Below are positions 18,135-27,067 of a stretch of DNA of 64,000 bases, one piece after another. The notes under the pieces were generated by a model that was not told the DNA's origin, ran no database searches, and saw nothing but the letters and a program-made list of their open reading frames with translations. The position numbers and the translations under genes are program-made. Every line of letters begins with the position of its first letter. Within the stretch, counting starts at the first letter, position 1. This DNA comes from Streptomyces sp. NRRL F-5122 (GTDB lineage Bacteria; Actinomycetota; Actinomycetes; Streptomycetales; Streptomycetaceae), in assembly GCF_001507435.1 (NCBI RefSeq), contig NZ_LMWH01000266.1, positions 234,493-298,492 of the forward strand, written 5' to 3'.

Positions 18135-18163
18135 ATGCTACTTGTGGGTAACCAAGCTGCCCA
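18135..18163 (-). promoter_or_regulatory. Predicted fadAB promoter
   Basis: On the minus strand TGGGCA (18163-18158) and TAGCAT (18140-18135) are separated by exactly 17 nt. The -10 box is good, the -35 box weak. Confidence 0.5.
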
Positions 18164-18372
18164 GTCCCGCAGGTCCAAGCGGCGAAGGTCACACCATCGT
18201 GTGAGTCCTTCCGCGGCTCCACACGCGGCGGTGCACCGATCTTGGCGTGATCTCGACGCAGCCGTCGCGGCTCCGGGGCAGAGCAGGCGCCCCGGGTGGG
18301 CGCTGCGGGCCGTCGTCGCGGACCTGGGCGGACGCGTGCACCGCGCGAGCGGGCCACGAACCGGCCGTGGCA

Positions 18373-18409
18373 CGGAGAAGGGCCGCCCAAAGGCGGCCCC
18401 GTCTCTCCG
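18373..18409 (-). terminator. Hairpin terminator after the RNase D-like gene
   Basis: The core stem GGGCCGCC (18380-18387) / GGCGGCCC (18392-18399) with a 4-nt loop is extended by CGGAGA (18373-18378) / TCTCCG (18404-18409). It starts 10 nt downstream of the minus-strand stop at 18419. Confidence 0.75.
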
Positions 18410-18418
18410 TTCCGGTGC

Positions 18419-19693
18419 TCAGGGCTTCGCGGACAGCGCCGCCACCAGCACCGGGGTCACCTGCTCCACCTGCCACGGCCGCGCGCCGTGTCCGGCCAGC
18501 GCGGCAGCGACCGACTCGGCGTCGGCCGACGGAGGCGGTTCCCAGCACACCCGCCGCACGGTGTCGGGGGAGACCAGGTTCTCCTGAGGCATGTTCAGCT
18601 GCTCGGCGAGGGCCGAGACCGCCGCACGCGCCGCGGTCAGCCGGGCCGCGGCCACCGGGTCCTTGTCGGCCCACGCGCGCGGCGGCGGCGGACCGGTCAC
18701 CGGCTGGCCCGGCTGCGGCAGCTCGGCCTCCGGCAGCCCCTTGGCGCGATCGACGGCGGCCTGCCACTGCTCCAGCTGACGCCGTGCCATGCGGTGCCCG
18801 AATCCGGGGAGGGCGGCCAGGGCGTGCGCGTTCGGCGGCAGGGCCAGCGCGGCCTCGACGATCGCCGCGTCCGAGAGCACCTTGCCGGGGGAGACGTCCC
18901 GGCGCTGCGCGATCCGGTCCCGGGTCTGCCACAGCTCGCGCACGACCGCCATCTGCCGGCGGCGGCGCACCTTGTGCATGCCGGACGTACGCCGCCAGGG
19001 GTCCTTGCGGGGCTCCGCGGGCGGCGCGGAGGCGATCGCGTCGAACTCCTGCCGGGCCCACTCCAGCTTGCCCTGCCGGTCCAGCTCCTTCTCCAGGGCG
19101 TCCCGCAGATCGACGAGCAGTTCGACGTCGAGGGCGGCGTAGCGCAGCCAGGGGTCGGGCAGCGGCCGCGTCGACCAGTCGACCGCCGAATGCCCCTTCT
19201 CGAGCACGAAGGCAAGGACGGACTCCACCATGGCGCCGAGCCCGACCCGGGGGAACCCGGCGAGACGTCCGGCCAGCTCGGTGTCGAACAGGAGCGTGGG
19301 CACCATGCCTATCTCGCGCAGACACGGCAGGTCCTGGGTGGCGGCGTGCAGCACCCACTCGACGCCGGACAGCGCCTCGCCCAGCGCCGACAGGTCGGGG
19401 CAGGCGACGGGGTCGATCAGCGCCGTGCCCGCGCCCTCGCGGCGCAGCTGGACCAGATAGGCGCGCTGGCCGTAGCGGTAGCCGGAGGCGCGTTCCGCGT
19501 CGACGGCGACCGGGCCGGAGCCCGCGGCGAAGGCGGCCACGGCCTTGGCCAGCGAAGCCTCGTCGGCGATCACGGGCGGGATGCCGTCCCGTGGTTCGAG
19601 CAAGGGGATCGGCGCCGCTTCGACATCGTCCGGAGGGGCGCCTCCGGTGGTTCGCAGTGGGCTGTCTGCTGCGGTCTCCTGGGCGTCGGTCAC
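18419..19693 (-). CDS. rnd: RNase D-like 3'-5' exonuclease with HRDC domain
   Basis: A DEDD-superfamily 3'-5' exoribonuclease of 424 residues. After an acidic 40-residue tail come the exonuclease motifs: I in PVAVDAERASG (D-x-E), II in HAATQDLPCL, and III in YAALDVELLVDL (Tyr and Asp). The segment around WRRTSGMHKVRRRRQMAVV, read in pieces (WRRTSGMHK, QMAVVRELWQTRD), begins the HRDC domain (GKVLSDAAIVEAAL). It probably trims structured RNA 3' ends. GTG start without a good Shine-Dalgarno; TACCCT lies 6 nt before it (19700-19705), so the mRNA may be leaderless. Confidence 0.88.
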   Translation of the reverse strand: MTDAQETAADSPLRTTGGAPPDDVEAAPIPLLEPRDGIPPVIADEASLAKAVAAFAAGSGPVAVDAERASGYRYGQRAYLVQLRREGAGTALIDPVACPDLSALGEALSGVEWVLHAATQDLPCLREIGMVPTLLFDTELAGRLAGFPRVGLGAMVESVLAFVLEKGHSAVDWSTRPLPDPWLRYAALDVELLVDLRDALEKELDRQGKLEWARQEFDAIASAPPAEPRKDPWRRTSGMHKVRRRRQMAVVRELWQTRDRIAQRRDVSPGKVLSDAAIVEAALALPPNAHALAALPGFGHRMARRQLEQWQAAVDRAKGLPEAELPQPGQPVTGPPPPRAWADKDPVAAARLTAARAAVSALAEQLNMPQENLVSPDTVRRVCWEPPPSADAESVAAALAGHGARPWQVEQVTPVLVAALSAKP

Positions 19694-19901
19694 CTGTCAA
19701 GGGTATCCGTGGATTGAGTACGCCCGTCGACGGAACGTTCCGTCGACGGGCGATGGGGGGTCGTAAACCAGTCATGTGTCACACGTGCAGGTGAAGGACA
19801 CCGGCCTTCCCGATTGACGTGGGGCGGCGGATGCCGCCGGCGCGGCGTTCGTTCCGGACCCGGGTGTGCGGCGGCTCGATGGGACGGGGGTGGGTGGACG
19901 G

Positions 19902-20564
19902 TCAGTGGATGATGCCGGTGCGCAGTGCGACCGCCACCATTCCGGCGCGGTCGCCGGTGCCGAGCTTGCGGGCGATCCGGGCGAGATGGCTCTTGACGGT
20001 CAGGGCGGAGAGCCCCATCGAGACGCCGATCGCCTTGTTGGACTGGCCCTCGGCGACCAGGCGCAGCACCTCCACCTCGCGACCGGAGAGTTCGCGGTAG
20101 CCGCCCGGGTGGCTCGGGGCACCCGGGGGGCGGCGGTGCAGGCGCGCCGCGGCGGCGCCGATGGGGGCGGCGCCGGGCCGGGTGGGGAGCCCGACGTTGG
20201 TGCGCGTCCCGGTGACGACATAGCCCTTCACTCCGCCCGCCAGGGCGTTGCGGACCGCGCCGATGTCGTCGGCGGCGGACAGGGCGAGGCCGTTCGGCCA
20301 GCCCGCGGCGCGGGTCTCCGACAGGAGGGTGAGGCCGGAGCCGTCGGGGAGGTGCACGTCGGCGACGCAGATGTCGCGCGGATTGCCGATACGGGGGCGC
20401 GCCTCCGCGATGGACGACGCCTCGATGACGTCGCGCACCCCGAGCGCCCAGAGGTGGCGGGTGACGGTGGAACGTACGCGCGGGTCGGCCACGACGACCA
20501 TGGCGGTCGGCTTGTTTGGGCGGTAGGCGACCAGGCTTGCGGGCTGCTCGAGGAGAACGGACAC
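19902..20564 (-). CDS. LuxR-type response regulator, orphan
   Basis: Two-domain DNA-binding response regulator of 220 residues. The receiver region shows VVVADPRVRSTV, the likely phospho-acceptor aspartate in ICVADVHLPDGSG, and the lysine in GGVKGYVVTG. The C-terminal LuxR/NarL helix-turn-helix reads ELSGREVEVLRLVAEG then SNKAIGVSMGLSALTVKSHL. No sensor kinase is adjacent. The GTG at 20564 has AGGAGG 4 nt upstream. An out-of-frame ATG with a stronger ribosome-binding site lies 88 nt further upstream, so translation of this gene may be modulated by an overlapping upstream frame. Confidence 0.85.
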   Translation of the reverse strand: MSVLLEQPASLVAYRPNKPTAMVVVADPRVRSTVTRHLWALGVRDVIEASSIAEARPRIGNPRDICVADVHLPDGSGLTLLSETRAAGWPNGLALSAADDIGAVRNALAGGVKGYVVTGTRTNVGLPTRPGAAPIGAAAARLHRRPPGAPSHPGGYRELSGREVEVLRLVAEGQSNKAIGVSMGLSALTVKSHLARIARKLGTGDRAGMVAVALRTGIIH

Positions 20565-20649
20565 CAGGCCTCCTGGGGGTGCGGGACGGGGCCGGCTCTG
20601 GGGATGAAGCCGGGACGAACCGTGCTTTCAAGGTCACAGTCGTCTTCGG

Positions 20650-20670
20650 CATCAAACTCCTGCTCCTTTA
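20650..20670 (-). promoter_or_regulatory. Strong upstream ribosome-binding site and ATG in the response-regulator leader
   Basis: The minus strand reads TAAAGGAGCAGGAG followed by TTTG and ATG (20652). This is a better translation start than the annotated one, but the frame differs from the response regulator and stays open across it because of GC bias. It may be a real upstream reading frame used for translational control, or chance. Confidence 0.35.
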
Positions 20671-20844
20671 GAGAATGATCACGATTTGGTGAGTAACAAT
20701 CGGTGCAATTCGGACGCGCGCGCGATCAACCGAAGATCGAATCGGTTCGCTCCGTTGTCAATACGCGGCCGAAAGTGGCCGTATCGACAAAGAGATGACA
20801 AGGACCACCCGTCGAGGCGTGTCGTGCCGGGCTCCCGTCACGAA
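20671..20844. other. Promoter-containing gap before the response regulator
   Basis: No gene is supported. The part near 20670-20705 is AT-rich (GATCACGATTTGGTGAGTAA) and is the likely promoter for the minus-strand response regulator, but no clear -35/-10 pair could be defined. Confidence 0.35.
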
Positions 20845-20882
20845 GAGGGCCGTGCCCCACGTTCGGGTGGGGCACGGCCCTC
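20845..20882 (-). terminator. Hairpin terminator after the DUF3000 gene
   Basis: A perfect 16-bp stem (20845-20860 with 20867-20882) and a 6-nt loop (GTTCGG) lie 30 bp downstream of the minus-strand stop at 20912. Confidence 0.85.
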
Positions 20883-20911
20883 GTCGTGACACGGCCGGTG
20901 AGCGCGGGCCG

Positions 20912-21571
20912 TCAGCGCGAATCGGGTCCTCGGCGCTGCGGCAGGGTCACCACCGAGGAGTCTCCCGGGCCCGCCGGGGGCAGGCCCGCGATCTGTGCGA
21001 GCAGATCGCACCAGGAGGCCAGATGGGCGGCCGTGTCCGGGACGCCGCCCAGACCCTCACGGGGGGTCCAGGAGGCGCGGATCTCGATCTGGGAGGCGGC
21101 GGGACGAGCGGCCAGCCCGCCGAAGTAGTGCGAAGCGGCGCGTGTGACGGTGCCGCTCGGCTCCCCGTAGGCCAGTCCGCGGGCCTGCAGCGCGTCCGTC
21201 AGCCAGGACCAGCACACCTCGGGCAGCAGCGGGTCGGCCGCCATCTCGGGCTCGAGTTCGGCGCGCACCAGCGTCACCAGGCGGAAGGAACCCTGCCAGG
21301 CCTCGTGCCCCGCCGGGTCGTGCAGCAGGACGAGGCGTCCGTCGGCCAGGTCCTCGCCCTCCTGGACGACCGCTGCCTCCAGGGCGTAGGTGTGCGGGGC
21401 GAGCCGCTGCGGAGGTCGCGTCGGTTCGATCTCGATCTCCGGCCGCAGCCGAGCGGCCTTCAGCGCGTCGACCGCGGCGCGGAAGGGCAGCGGAGCCGCC
21501 TCCATCGCATTGCCGTCCCCCTCGTCCATTCCGCCAGCGCCGTCCGTCAGTGGTTCCTGAGCCGCAGCCAT
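20912..21571 (-). CDS. DUF3000 family protein
   Basis: A 219-residue soluble protein of the actinobacterial DUF3000 family, function unknown. After a variable acidic N-terminus come [20 protein letters not shown] (read as [12 protein letters not shown]) and [21 protein letters not shown] (read as [16 protein letters not shown]), then [14 protein letters not shown] and a conserved block around ASHYFGGL and EIRASWTP. The start ATG at 21571 has no Shine-Dalgarno; TACTCT (21579-21584 on the minus strand) is 7 nt before it, so a leaderless mRNA is likely. It is divergent from hemE, a neighbour often seen in Streptomyces, though no link to heme is shown. Confidence 0.8.
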   Translation of the reverse strand: MAAAQEPLTDGAGGMDEGDGNAMEAAPLPFRAAVDALKAARLRPEIEIEPTRPPQRLAPHTYALEAAVVQEGEDLADGRLVLLHDPAGHEAWQGSFRLVTLVRAELEPEMAADPLLPEVCWSWLTDALQARGLAYGEPSGTVTRAASHYFGGLAARPAASQIEIRASWTPREGLGGVPDTAAHLASWCDLLAQIAGLPPAGPGDSSVVTLPQRRGPDSR

Positions 21572-21760
21572 GCGGGGAAGAGTAAAGGGAGGACAGCGCC
21601 TTCGCAGGGAGAGACACCCGTCCCGACGGTGGTTGGCCGGGAACGGCGAGATGTCGTTTCGGTGGGGCGCGGTCCCCCGTCCGGGTGCCGCCCGCTCCGC
21701 CCGCCCCATCGCCCTCGCCCCCGGGCCGGGTGCCCGGTGGGGCGTGCGAGACTTCTTGAC

Positions 21761-22828
21761 GTGAGTGCCAACGACCGCCCCGTGACGGGCCAGCCGACAG
21801 CCGCGTACGATTCCGCCTTCCTCAAGGCGTGCAGGCGCGAGCCCGTTCCCCACACGCCGGTGTGGTTCATGCGGCAGGCCGGGCGCTCCCTGCCCGAGTA
21901 CCGCAAGGTGCGCGAGGGCATCCCCATGCTCGAGTCGTGCACGCTGCCGGAGCTGGTCACCGAGATCACCTTGCAGCCGGTCCGCCGCCACGGCGTGGAC
22001 GCGGCCGTCTATTACAGCGACATCGTCGTCCCCCTCAAGGCCATCGGTGTCGAGCTCGACATCAAGCCAGGTGTCGGTCCGGTCGTCGAGCACCCGATCC
22101 GCTCCCGGGCCGATCTCGCACAGCTGCGGGACCTCACCCCCGAGGACGTCTCCTACGTCACGGAGGCAGTCGGGCTGCTCACCGCCGAGCTGGGCCCGAC
22201 CCCGCTGATCGGTTTCGCGGGCGCCCCCTTCACCCTCGCGAGCTACCTCATCGAGGGCGGCCCGTCCCGTACGTACGAGAACACCAAGGCGCTCATCTAC
22301 GGCGACCCGCAGCTGTGGGCCGACCTGCTGGACCGGCTCGCGGACATCACGGCCGCCTTTCTCAAGGTCCAGATCGAGGCGGGCGCCTCCGCCGTCCAGC
22401 TCTTCGACTCCTGGGCGGGCGCCCTCGCACCCGCCGACTACCGCCGCTCGGTACTGCCCGCCTCGGCCAAGGTCTTCCGGGCCGTCGAGGGCTACGGCGT
22501 CCCGCGCATCCACTTCGGTGTCGGCACCGGTGAGCTGCTCGGTCTGATGGGCGAGGCGGGAGCGGACGTCGTCGGCGTCGACTGGCGTGTCCCGCTCGAC
22601 GAGGCGGCCCGGCGCGTCGGCCCGGGGAAGGCCCTCCAGGGCAACCTCGACCCGGCGATCCTCTTCGCGCCGAAGGAGGCGGTCGAGGCCAAGACCCGCG
22701 AGGTGCTCGAGGCCGCCGCGGGACTCGAGGGGCATGTCTTCAACCTCGGCCACGGCGTCATGCCGTCCACCGACCCCGACAGCCTGACCCGGCTCGTGGA
22801 GTACGTCCACACGCAGACGGTCCGCTGA
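21761..22828 (+). CDS. hemE: Uroporphyrinogen decarboxylase
   Basis: Decarboxylates the four acetate side chains of uroporphyrinogen III to give coproporphyrinogen III in heme synthesis. It is 355 residues, normal length. The N-terminal signature [16 protein letters not shown], the active-site region [14 protein letters not shown], and later [17 protein letters not shown] and [14 protein letters not shown] are all present. The GTG at 21761 (MSANDRP) is the best start by family length; its ribosome-binding site is weak. It is divergent from DUF3000. The later heme genes hemY and hemQ are found about 4 kb downstream. Confidence 0.95.
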   Translation: MSANDRPVTGQPTAAYDSAFLKACRREPVPHTPVWFMRQAGRSLPEYRKVREGIPMLESCTLPELVTEITLQPVRRHGVDAAVYYSDIVVPLKAIGVELDIKPGVGPVVEHPIRSRADLAQLRDLTPEDVSYVTEAVGLLTAELGPTPLIGFAGAPFTLASYLIEGGPSRTYENTKALIYGDPQLWADLLDRLADITAAFLKVQIEAGASAVQLFDSWAGALAPADYRRSVLPASAKVFRAVEGYGVPRIHFGVGTGELLGLMGEAGADVVGVDWRVPLDEAARRVGPGKALQGNLDPAILFAPKEAVEAKTREVLEAAAGLEGHVFNLGHGVMPSTDPDSLTRLVEYVHTQTVR

Positions 22829-23069
22829 CCGTTCCCCCGCATGCGGCCGCCCGGGTTCACGCGTCCCCGCGCGGCCCGGTGGCGCGGCCGCGCCCGCCGT
22901 TCGGCCCGGTGGGCCCCGGCGTCCACCGTGACGGGCCGCGGTGCCCACAAGGCCGTCCGGGCACGGACGACCGCACGGCCGACGGTGCGGTCCGGCGATC
23001 CGAGTCGCCGTCAGCTCGGTGCGGACCGGGATCGGTTTCCCGGCCGGCGCCGGGTGTGCCCCGCCGGCC

Positions 23070-23888
23070 TCACCAACCGGGCCGTGCCCGCCTGCCGAAC
23101 AAGAGGCCCTGTGGTTCGGGCGGTTGCGGGGTGCCCGCGCGCAGGGGCCAGGCGATCACCATGCCGACCAGGAAGCCGACCACGTGTGCCATGTACGCCA
23201 CGCTGCCCGCGCTGGAGACGCCCTGGCCGGAGGAGTAGGCCGCTTGGAGGACGAACCAGAAGCCCAGCACGATCCAGGCCGGCAGCCGCAGCGGCAAAAA
23301 GATCAGGAACGGTACGAGGACCCAGACACGGGCCCTCGGATACAGGACCAGATAGGCGCCGAGCACGCCGGCGATCGCCCCGGAGGCGCCGATCAGCGGG
23401 TCGCCCGAGTCGGAGTTCGCCAGGGCGAAACCGTAGGCGGCCGCGTAGCCGCACACGAGGTAGAACAGCGTGAAGCGGACGTGGCCCAGCCGGTCCTCGA
23501 TGTTGTTGCCGAAGATCAGCAGGAACAGCATGTTGCCCAGCAGGTGCAGCCAGCTGCCGTGCAGGAACATCGCCGTGAAGACGGACGCCGGCGGTGACTT
23601 CTGGTAGTCAGGCGTGGCCACCACACAGCCCGGGCCGTGCGGGCCCACACCGACGGCGCCGGTGGGCACGAGCCGAGGCAGCTGATCGTGGATCAGCTCC
23701 CGCGGCACCGCGGCGTAGTGATCCAGGAACGCCTGGAGATGGCAGAGCTGCGCCAGATCGCTCTGTCCCGCCACCGAGCCCGCTATCCCGGGGGTGAACA
23801 GGAAGACGACGACGTTGGCGGCGATCAGTGCGTACGTCACATAGGGCGTACGCCGCACAGGGTTTACGTCATGGACGGGGATGACCAC
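23070..23888 (-). CDS. Rhomboid-family intramembrane serine protease
   Basis: A 272-residue membrane protein with six or seven hydrophobic segments. Rhomboid motifs are visible: LHGSWLHLLGNMLFLLIFG (containing the HxxxN of helix 2), the nucleophile in LIGASGAIAGVLGAYL (Ser of GASG) and the catalytic His in YMAHVVGFLVG. The loop between helices 1 and 2 is long (about 70 residues) and has two Cys. The GTG start at 23888 lacks a strong Shine-Dalgarno. Substrates are unknown. It is a single gene in this context. Confidence 0.9.
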   Translation of the reverse strand: MVIPVHDVNPVRRTPYVTYALIAANVVVFLFTPGIAGSVAGQSDLAQLCHLQAFLDHYAAVPRELIHDQLPRLVPTGAVGVGPHGPGCVVATPDYQKSPPASVFTAMFLHGSWLHLLGNMLFLLIFGNNIEDRLGHVRFTLFYLVCGYAAAYGFALANSDSGDPLIGASGAIAGVLGAYLVLYPRARVWVLVPFLIFLPLRLPAWIVLGFWFVLQAAYSSGQGVSSAGSVAYMAHVVGFLVGMVIAWPLRAGTPQPPEPQGLLFGRRARPGW

Positions 23889-24015
23889 AAGGAAGTACTG
23901 CCCGGGATGGGCCGGGCGAATCAGTGAACGCGGCCGTCCGCCTGTGCGTATGTCTCCTCAACCGGCCGCGGTACGGGGAAGGCGTGTCGCGGGGACGACG
24001 TGAGGGACACAGGTG

Positions 24016-24351
24016 ATGAACGACCGAGTTACTCCTCCGATCCACGCTCTGCCCGACGGCGAGGCCGAACTGGCCCTGGTCATCCATCTGCCGTGGGAGG
24101 ACATCGCCCGGCTCGGCCAGGAGGCGGGCCGGCTCGCCGCCCAGATGCAGCGCCCCGTGACACTCGACGAGGCCGTCAGCCAGCGGCTGCGTTCCACCAG
24201 GGTGGCCGCGCACGCGAAGCCGGGGGGAGTGCAGCCCCCGTCGGCCGCCGTCCCCTCCAGTGCCTCCGTGTCGTCGCTGCCTCCCCGTCCGCCCGCCGAG
24301 CAGGCCCGGCAGGCCATCGAGAGGATCAACGGTCAGCACGAGACGGCGTAG
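24016..24351 (+). CDS. Conserved hypothetical protein, 111 aa
   Basis: Not recognised. ATG at 24016 has GAGGGA about 8 nt upstream (a GTG at 24013 is the alternative). The N-terminal 65 residues look structured (LPWEDIARLGQEAGRLAAQM, then VTLDEAVSQRL), mostly helical; then comes a Pro/Ser-rich linker and a short helix (AEQARQAIERIN). No signal peptide or membrane segment. A hairpin (24374-24396) follows 22 nt after the stop. Confidence 0.65.
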   Translation: MNDRVTPPIHALPDGEAELALVIHLPWEDIARLGQEAGRLAAQMQRPVTLDEAVSQRLRSTRVAAHAKPGGVQPPSAAVPSSASVSSLPPRPPAEQARQAIERINGQHETA

Positions 24352-24373
24352 TCCCCCCGCCGCGTGAGCCGTG

Positions 24374-24396
24374 GGGACCGCCATGCGGGCGGTCCC
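24374..24396. terminator. Hairpin between convergent genes
   Basis: A 9-bp perfect stem (24374-24382 with 24388-24396) and 5-nt loop lie between the hypothetical gene and the opposing flavoprotein gene. Likely a shared terminator. Confidence 0.6.
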
Positions 24397-24437
24397 TGCG
24401 GCTCTTCGCGGCCGGGCCGTGATCCGGGCCCGGGGCG

Positions 24438-25838
24438 TCAGCCGGCGTCCTCCCGCACTGCGGCCGTCGCCTTCCTGGCCGCGACCAGGACCGGGTCCCA
24501 CACCGGTGAGAACGGAGGCGCGTATCCCAGGTCCAGGGCCGTCATCTCCTCGACCGTCATACGGGCGGTCAGCGCGACCGCCGCGATGTCGACCCGCTTG
24601 GCCGCGCCCTCCCGGCCGACGATCTGGACGCCGAGCAGCCGGCCCGTGCGGCGTTCGGCGAGCATCTTCACCTTCATCGACGCGGCGTTCGGGTAGTAAC
24701 CCGCGCGGCTGGTCGACTCGATGGTGACGGTCACGTACTGCAGTCCGGCCCGCCGCGCGTCCTTCTCGCGCAGACCGGTGCGGGCGATCTCCAGATCGCA
24801 GACCTTGCTCACGGCCGTGCCGACCACGCCCGGGAAGGTGGCGTAGCCGCCGCCCACGTTGGTGCCGATGACCTGGCCGTGCTTGTTGGCGTGCGTCCCG
24901 AGGGCGATGTGCCGCTCCCGTCCGGAGACCAGGTCCATGACCTCGACGCAGTCGCCGCCGGCCCAGATGTTCTCGTGCCCGCGCACCCGCATCGAGAGGT
25001 CGGTGAGCAGTCCGCCGTGCTCGCCGAGCGGCAGCCCGGCGGCCCTCGCGAGCCCGGTCTCGGGGCGTACGCCGATGCCCAGGACCACCACGTCCGCCGG
25101 GTACTCGGCGGATTCCGTGCCGACGGCGCGGACCCGTCCGTCGCCGCCGGTGAGGATCTTGGTGACCGCGGCGTCGTCGACCATCCTGATGCCGAGGCCC
25201 TCCATGGCCTCGTGCACGAGGCGGCCCATGTCCGGGTCGAGCGTGGCCATGGGTTCCTTGCCGCGGTTGACCACGGTGACCTCGTAGCCGCGGTTGACCA
25301 GCGCCTCGGCCATCTCCACACCGATGTAGCCGGCGCCGACGACCACCGCACTGCGCCCCCGGGTGGCGGCCAGCGAGTCCAGGAGCGCCTGCCCGTCGTC
25401 CAGGGTCTGCACGCCGTGCACCCCCGGCGCGTCGATGCCCGGCAGATCGGGGCGGATGGGCCGGGCCCCGGTCGCGATCACGAGCTTGTCGTACGACGTC
25501 CAGGCCTCGGCCCCGGAGTCGACTGCCCGTGTGCGGACGCGTCGGCCCGCCACGTCGATCTCCGTGACCTCCGTCCGCATCCGCAGATCGATGCCCCGCG
25601 CCGCGTGCTCCTCGGGCGTACGGGCGATCAGCTCGTCCCGTGTGGCGACGTCGCCGCCCACCCAGTACGGGATGCCGCACGCCGAGAACGAGGAGAAGTG
25701 ACCGCGCTCGAACGCCACGATCTCCAGCTCGTCGGGCGTCCTGAGGCGGCGCGCCTGCGACGCGGCGGACATGCCCGCCGCGTCGCCGCCGATCACGACC
25801 AGGCGCTCGGGGGAACGGTTCGTAGGGCTCATGGTCAT
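24438..25838 (-). CDS. FAD-dependent pyridine nucleotide-disulfide oxidoreductase (CoA-disulfide reductase-like)
   Basis: Flavoprotein of 466 residues. An N-terminal FAD-binding Rossmann motif (VVIGGDAAGMSAA, residues 14-26), a single redox cysteine in SSFSACGIPYWVGG, the second NAD(P)H-binding motif VVVGAGYIGVEMAEAL, the FAD site NIWAGGDCVEV and a C-terminal dimerisation domain are present. The single Cys (SACGIPY) instead of a CxxxxC pair places it with CoA-disulfide reductase / NADH oxidase-type enzymes. The start ATG (25838) has no Shine-Dalgarno; TAGCGT (25845-25850) lies 6 nt before it, consistent with a leaderless transcript although the DUF4349 gene ends only 27 nt upstream. Confidence 0.88.
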   Translation of the reverse strand: MTMSPTNRSPERLVVIGGDAAGMSAASQARRLRTPDELEIVAFERGHFSSFSACGIPYWVGGDVATRDELIARTPEEHAARGIDLRMRTEVTEIDVAGRRVRTRAVDSGAEAWTSYDKLVIATGARPIRPDLPGIDAPGVHGVQTLDDGQALLDSLAATRGRSAVVVGAGYIGVEMAEALVNRGYEVTVVNRGKEPMATLDPDMGRLVHEAMEGLGIRMVDDAAVTKILTGGDGRVRAVGTESAEYPADVVVLGIGVRPETGLARAAGLPLGEHGGLLTDLSMRVRGHENIWAGGDCVEVMDLVSGRERHIALGTHANKHGQVIGTNVGGGYATFPGVVGTAVSKVCDLEIARTGLREKDARRAGLQYVTVTIESTSRAGYYPNAASMKVKMLAERRTGRLLGVQIVGREGAAKRVDIAAVALTARMTVEEMTALDLGYAPPFSPVWDPVLVAARKATAAVREDAG

Positions 25839-25865
25839 ACGAACACGCTACGTGCGCGGGGAATT

Positions 25866-26882
25866 TCAGTCCTGTTCGCCCCTGCCGCCCTGCCCCCGGG
25901 CGGGCTCGGCCGCCGTTCGGGCCGCGGGGAACGCGCCCGTCGGCGGAGCGGCGGGCGCGGACGCCGGACGACGGGGCAGCCGGGGGCGTACCAGGCGCAG
26001 CCACACCAGAGCGAGCAACGCGGCGCACACCGCGAAGGGGAGGGCCGCCCCGATCGCCAGGGCGATCCAGCGCAGCAGCGTGACGAACACGTGCCACCCG
26101 CCCGCCAGGGCGTCCACGAACCCGGGCCGGTCGTCCTTCGCCGCCTTCGTCGCCGGTGTCTCGGACAGCGAGAGTGTGATGGTGGCCAGGCTGGTGCGGT
26201 CCTTGAGGGAGGCCTGCCGGGCCAGCAGCGCCTCGAGGTCGGCCTCGCGCGAGCTCAGTTCCCCTTCCAGGGCGACCACGTCGCTGAGCCTGGTCGCCCG
26301 GTCCATCAGTTCCCGCACCCGCGCCACGCTGGCGCGTTGCGACCGGATGCGGCTCTCCACGTCGACGACCTGGTCGGTGACGTCCTCGGCCCTGGCGGTG
26401 CGGTCGAGCAGCTTGCCCGCGCCCTGGAGCGAGGAGAGGACCTCGTCGTACTTCCCGGTGGGCACCCGAAGGACGAGCCGGGTGCGCTCGTGGCCCCGGG
26501 CGTCGCGACTGGTGTTCTCGTTGCCGACGAACCCGCCCGCGTTCTCCACGGTCGTCCGCGCCCGGTCGAGCGCGTCGGGCACGTCCTTCACCTGCACGGT
26601 GAGGGAGGCGGTGCGGATGATGTCGCCCGTGGAGAGCCGGGGCGTGCTGCCGGGGCTCTTCGCGTCGCCGCCCGCGCTGTTGCCGGCGCCCTTCGCGCCG
26701 ACGCCCGCGGCGCTGTCGGTGACGCCCTCCTGCCGGGCGGGCGCCGCACCGGACTTGGCGTCGCCGTCACTGCTGCTGGTGCCCGAATCGCCGCCGGCGC
26801 TGCAGCCCGCGAGCGCGAGTGCGGCGGCGAGCAACGTCGCGGCCAGCACCTGGACCGGCCTTGCGGAGCGTGGAGTGCGCAT
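25866..26882 (-). CDS. DUF4349 domain lipoprotein
   Basis: A 338-residue surface protein. The signal peptide ends in the lipobox ALAGC (Cys27). A low-complexity Gly/Ser/Ala spacer follows, then the DUF4349 domain beginning DIIRTASLTVQVKDVPDAL, with coiled-coil prediction around VVDVESRIRSQRASVARVRE and LEGELSSREADLEALL. A C-terminal membrane segment (WIALAIGAALPFAVCAALLALVW) and basic tail complete it, so both ends are membrane-associated. Function unknown. ATG at 26882. It lies 27 nt upstream of the flavoprotein gene on the same strand. Confidence 0.82.
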   Translation of the reverse strand: MRTPRSARPVQVLAATLLAAALALAGCSAGGDSGTSSSDGDAKSGAAPARQEGVTDSAAGVGAKGAGNSAGGDAKSPGSTPRLSTGDIIRTASLTVQVKDVPDALDRARTTVENAGGFVGNENTSRDARGHERTRLVLRVPTGKYDEVLSSLQGAGKLLDRTARAEDVTDQVVDVESRIRSQRASVARVRELMDRATRLSDVVALEGELSSREADLEALLARQASLKDRTSLATITLSLSETPATKAAKDDRPGFVDALAGGWHVFVTLLRWIALAIGAALPFAVCAALLALVWLRLVRPRLPRRPASAPAAPPTGAFPAARTAAEPARGQGGRGEQD

Positions 26883-27067
26883 GTGGTCGTACCCCCGAGG
26901 GTTGTGGTGACGGATGCCTCTTCGACGCGGGGCCCGTACCGAACGTTGGCCCGATCCGGTCCCGATGCGGTCACGGTCGGGACTCGGCCGGGACACCCGG
27001 CCCAGGCCGTTCGGCGGCGGCACACACCGCTCCCCGGCCTCCCGGAGCCGTTTGAGAGGCTGGGGGC

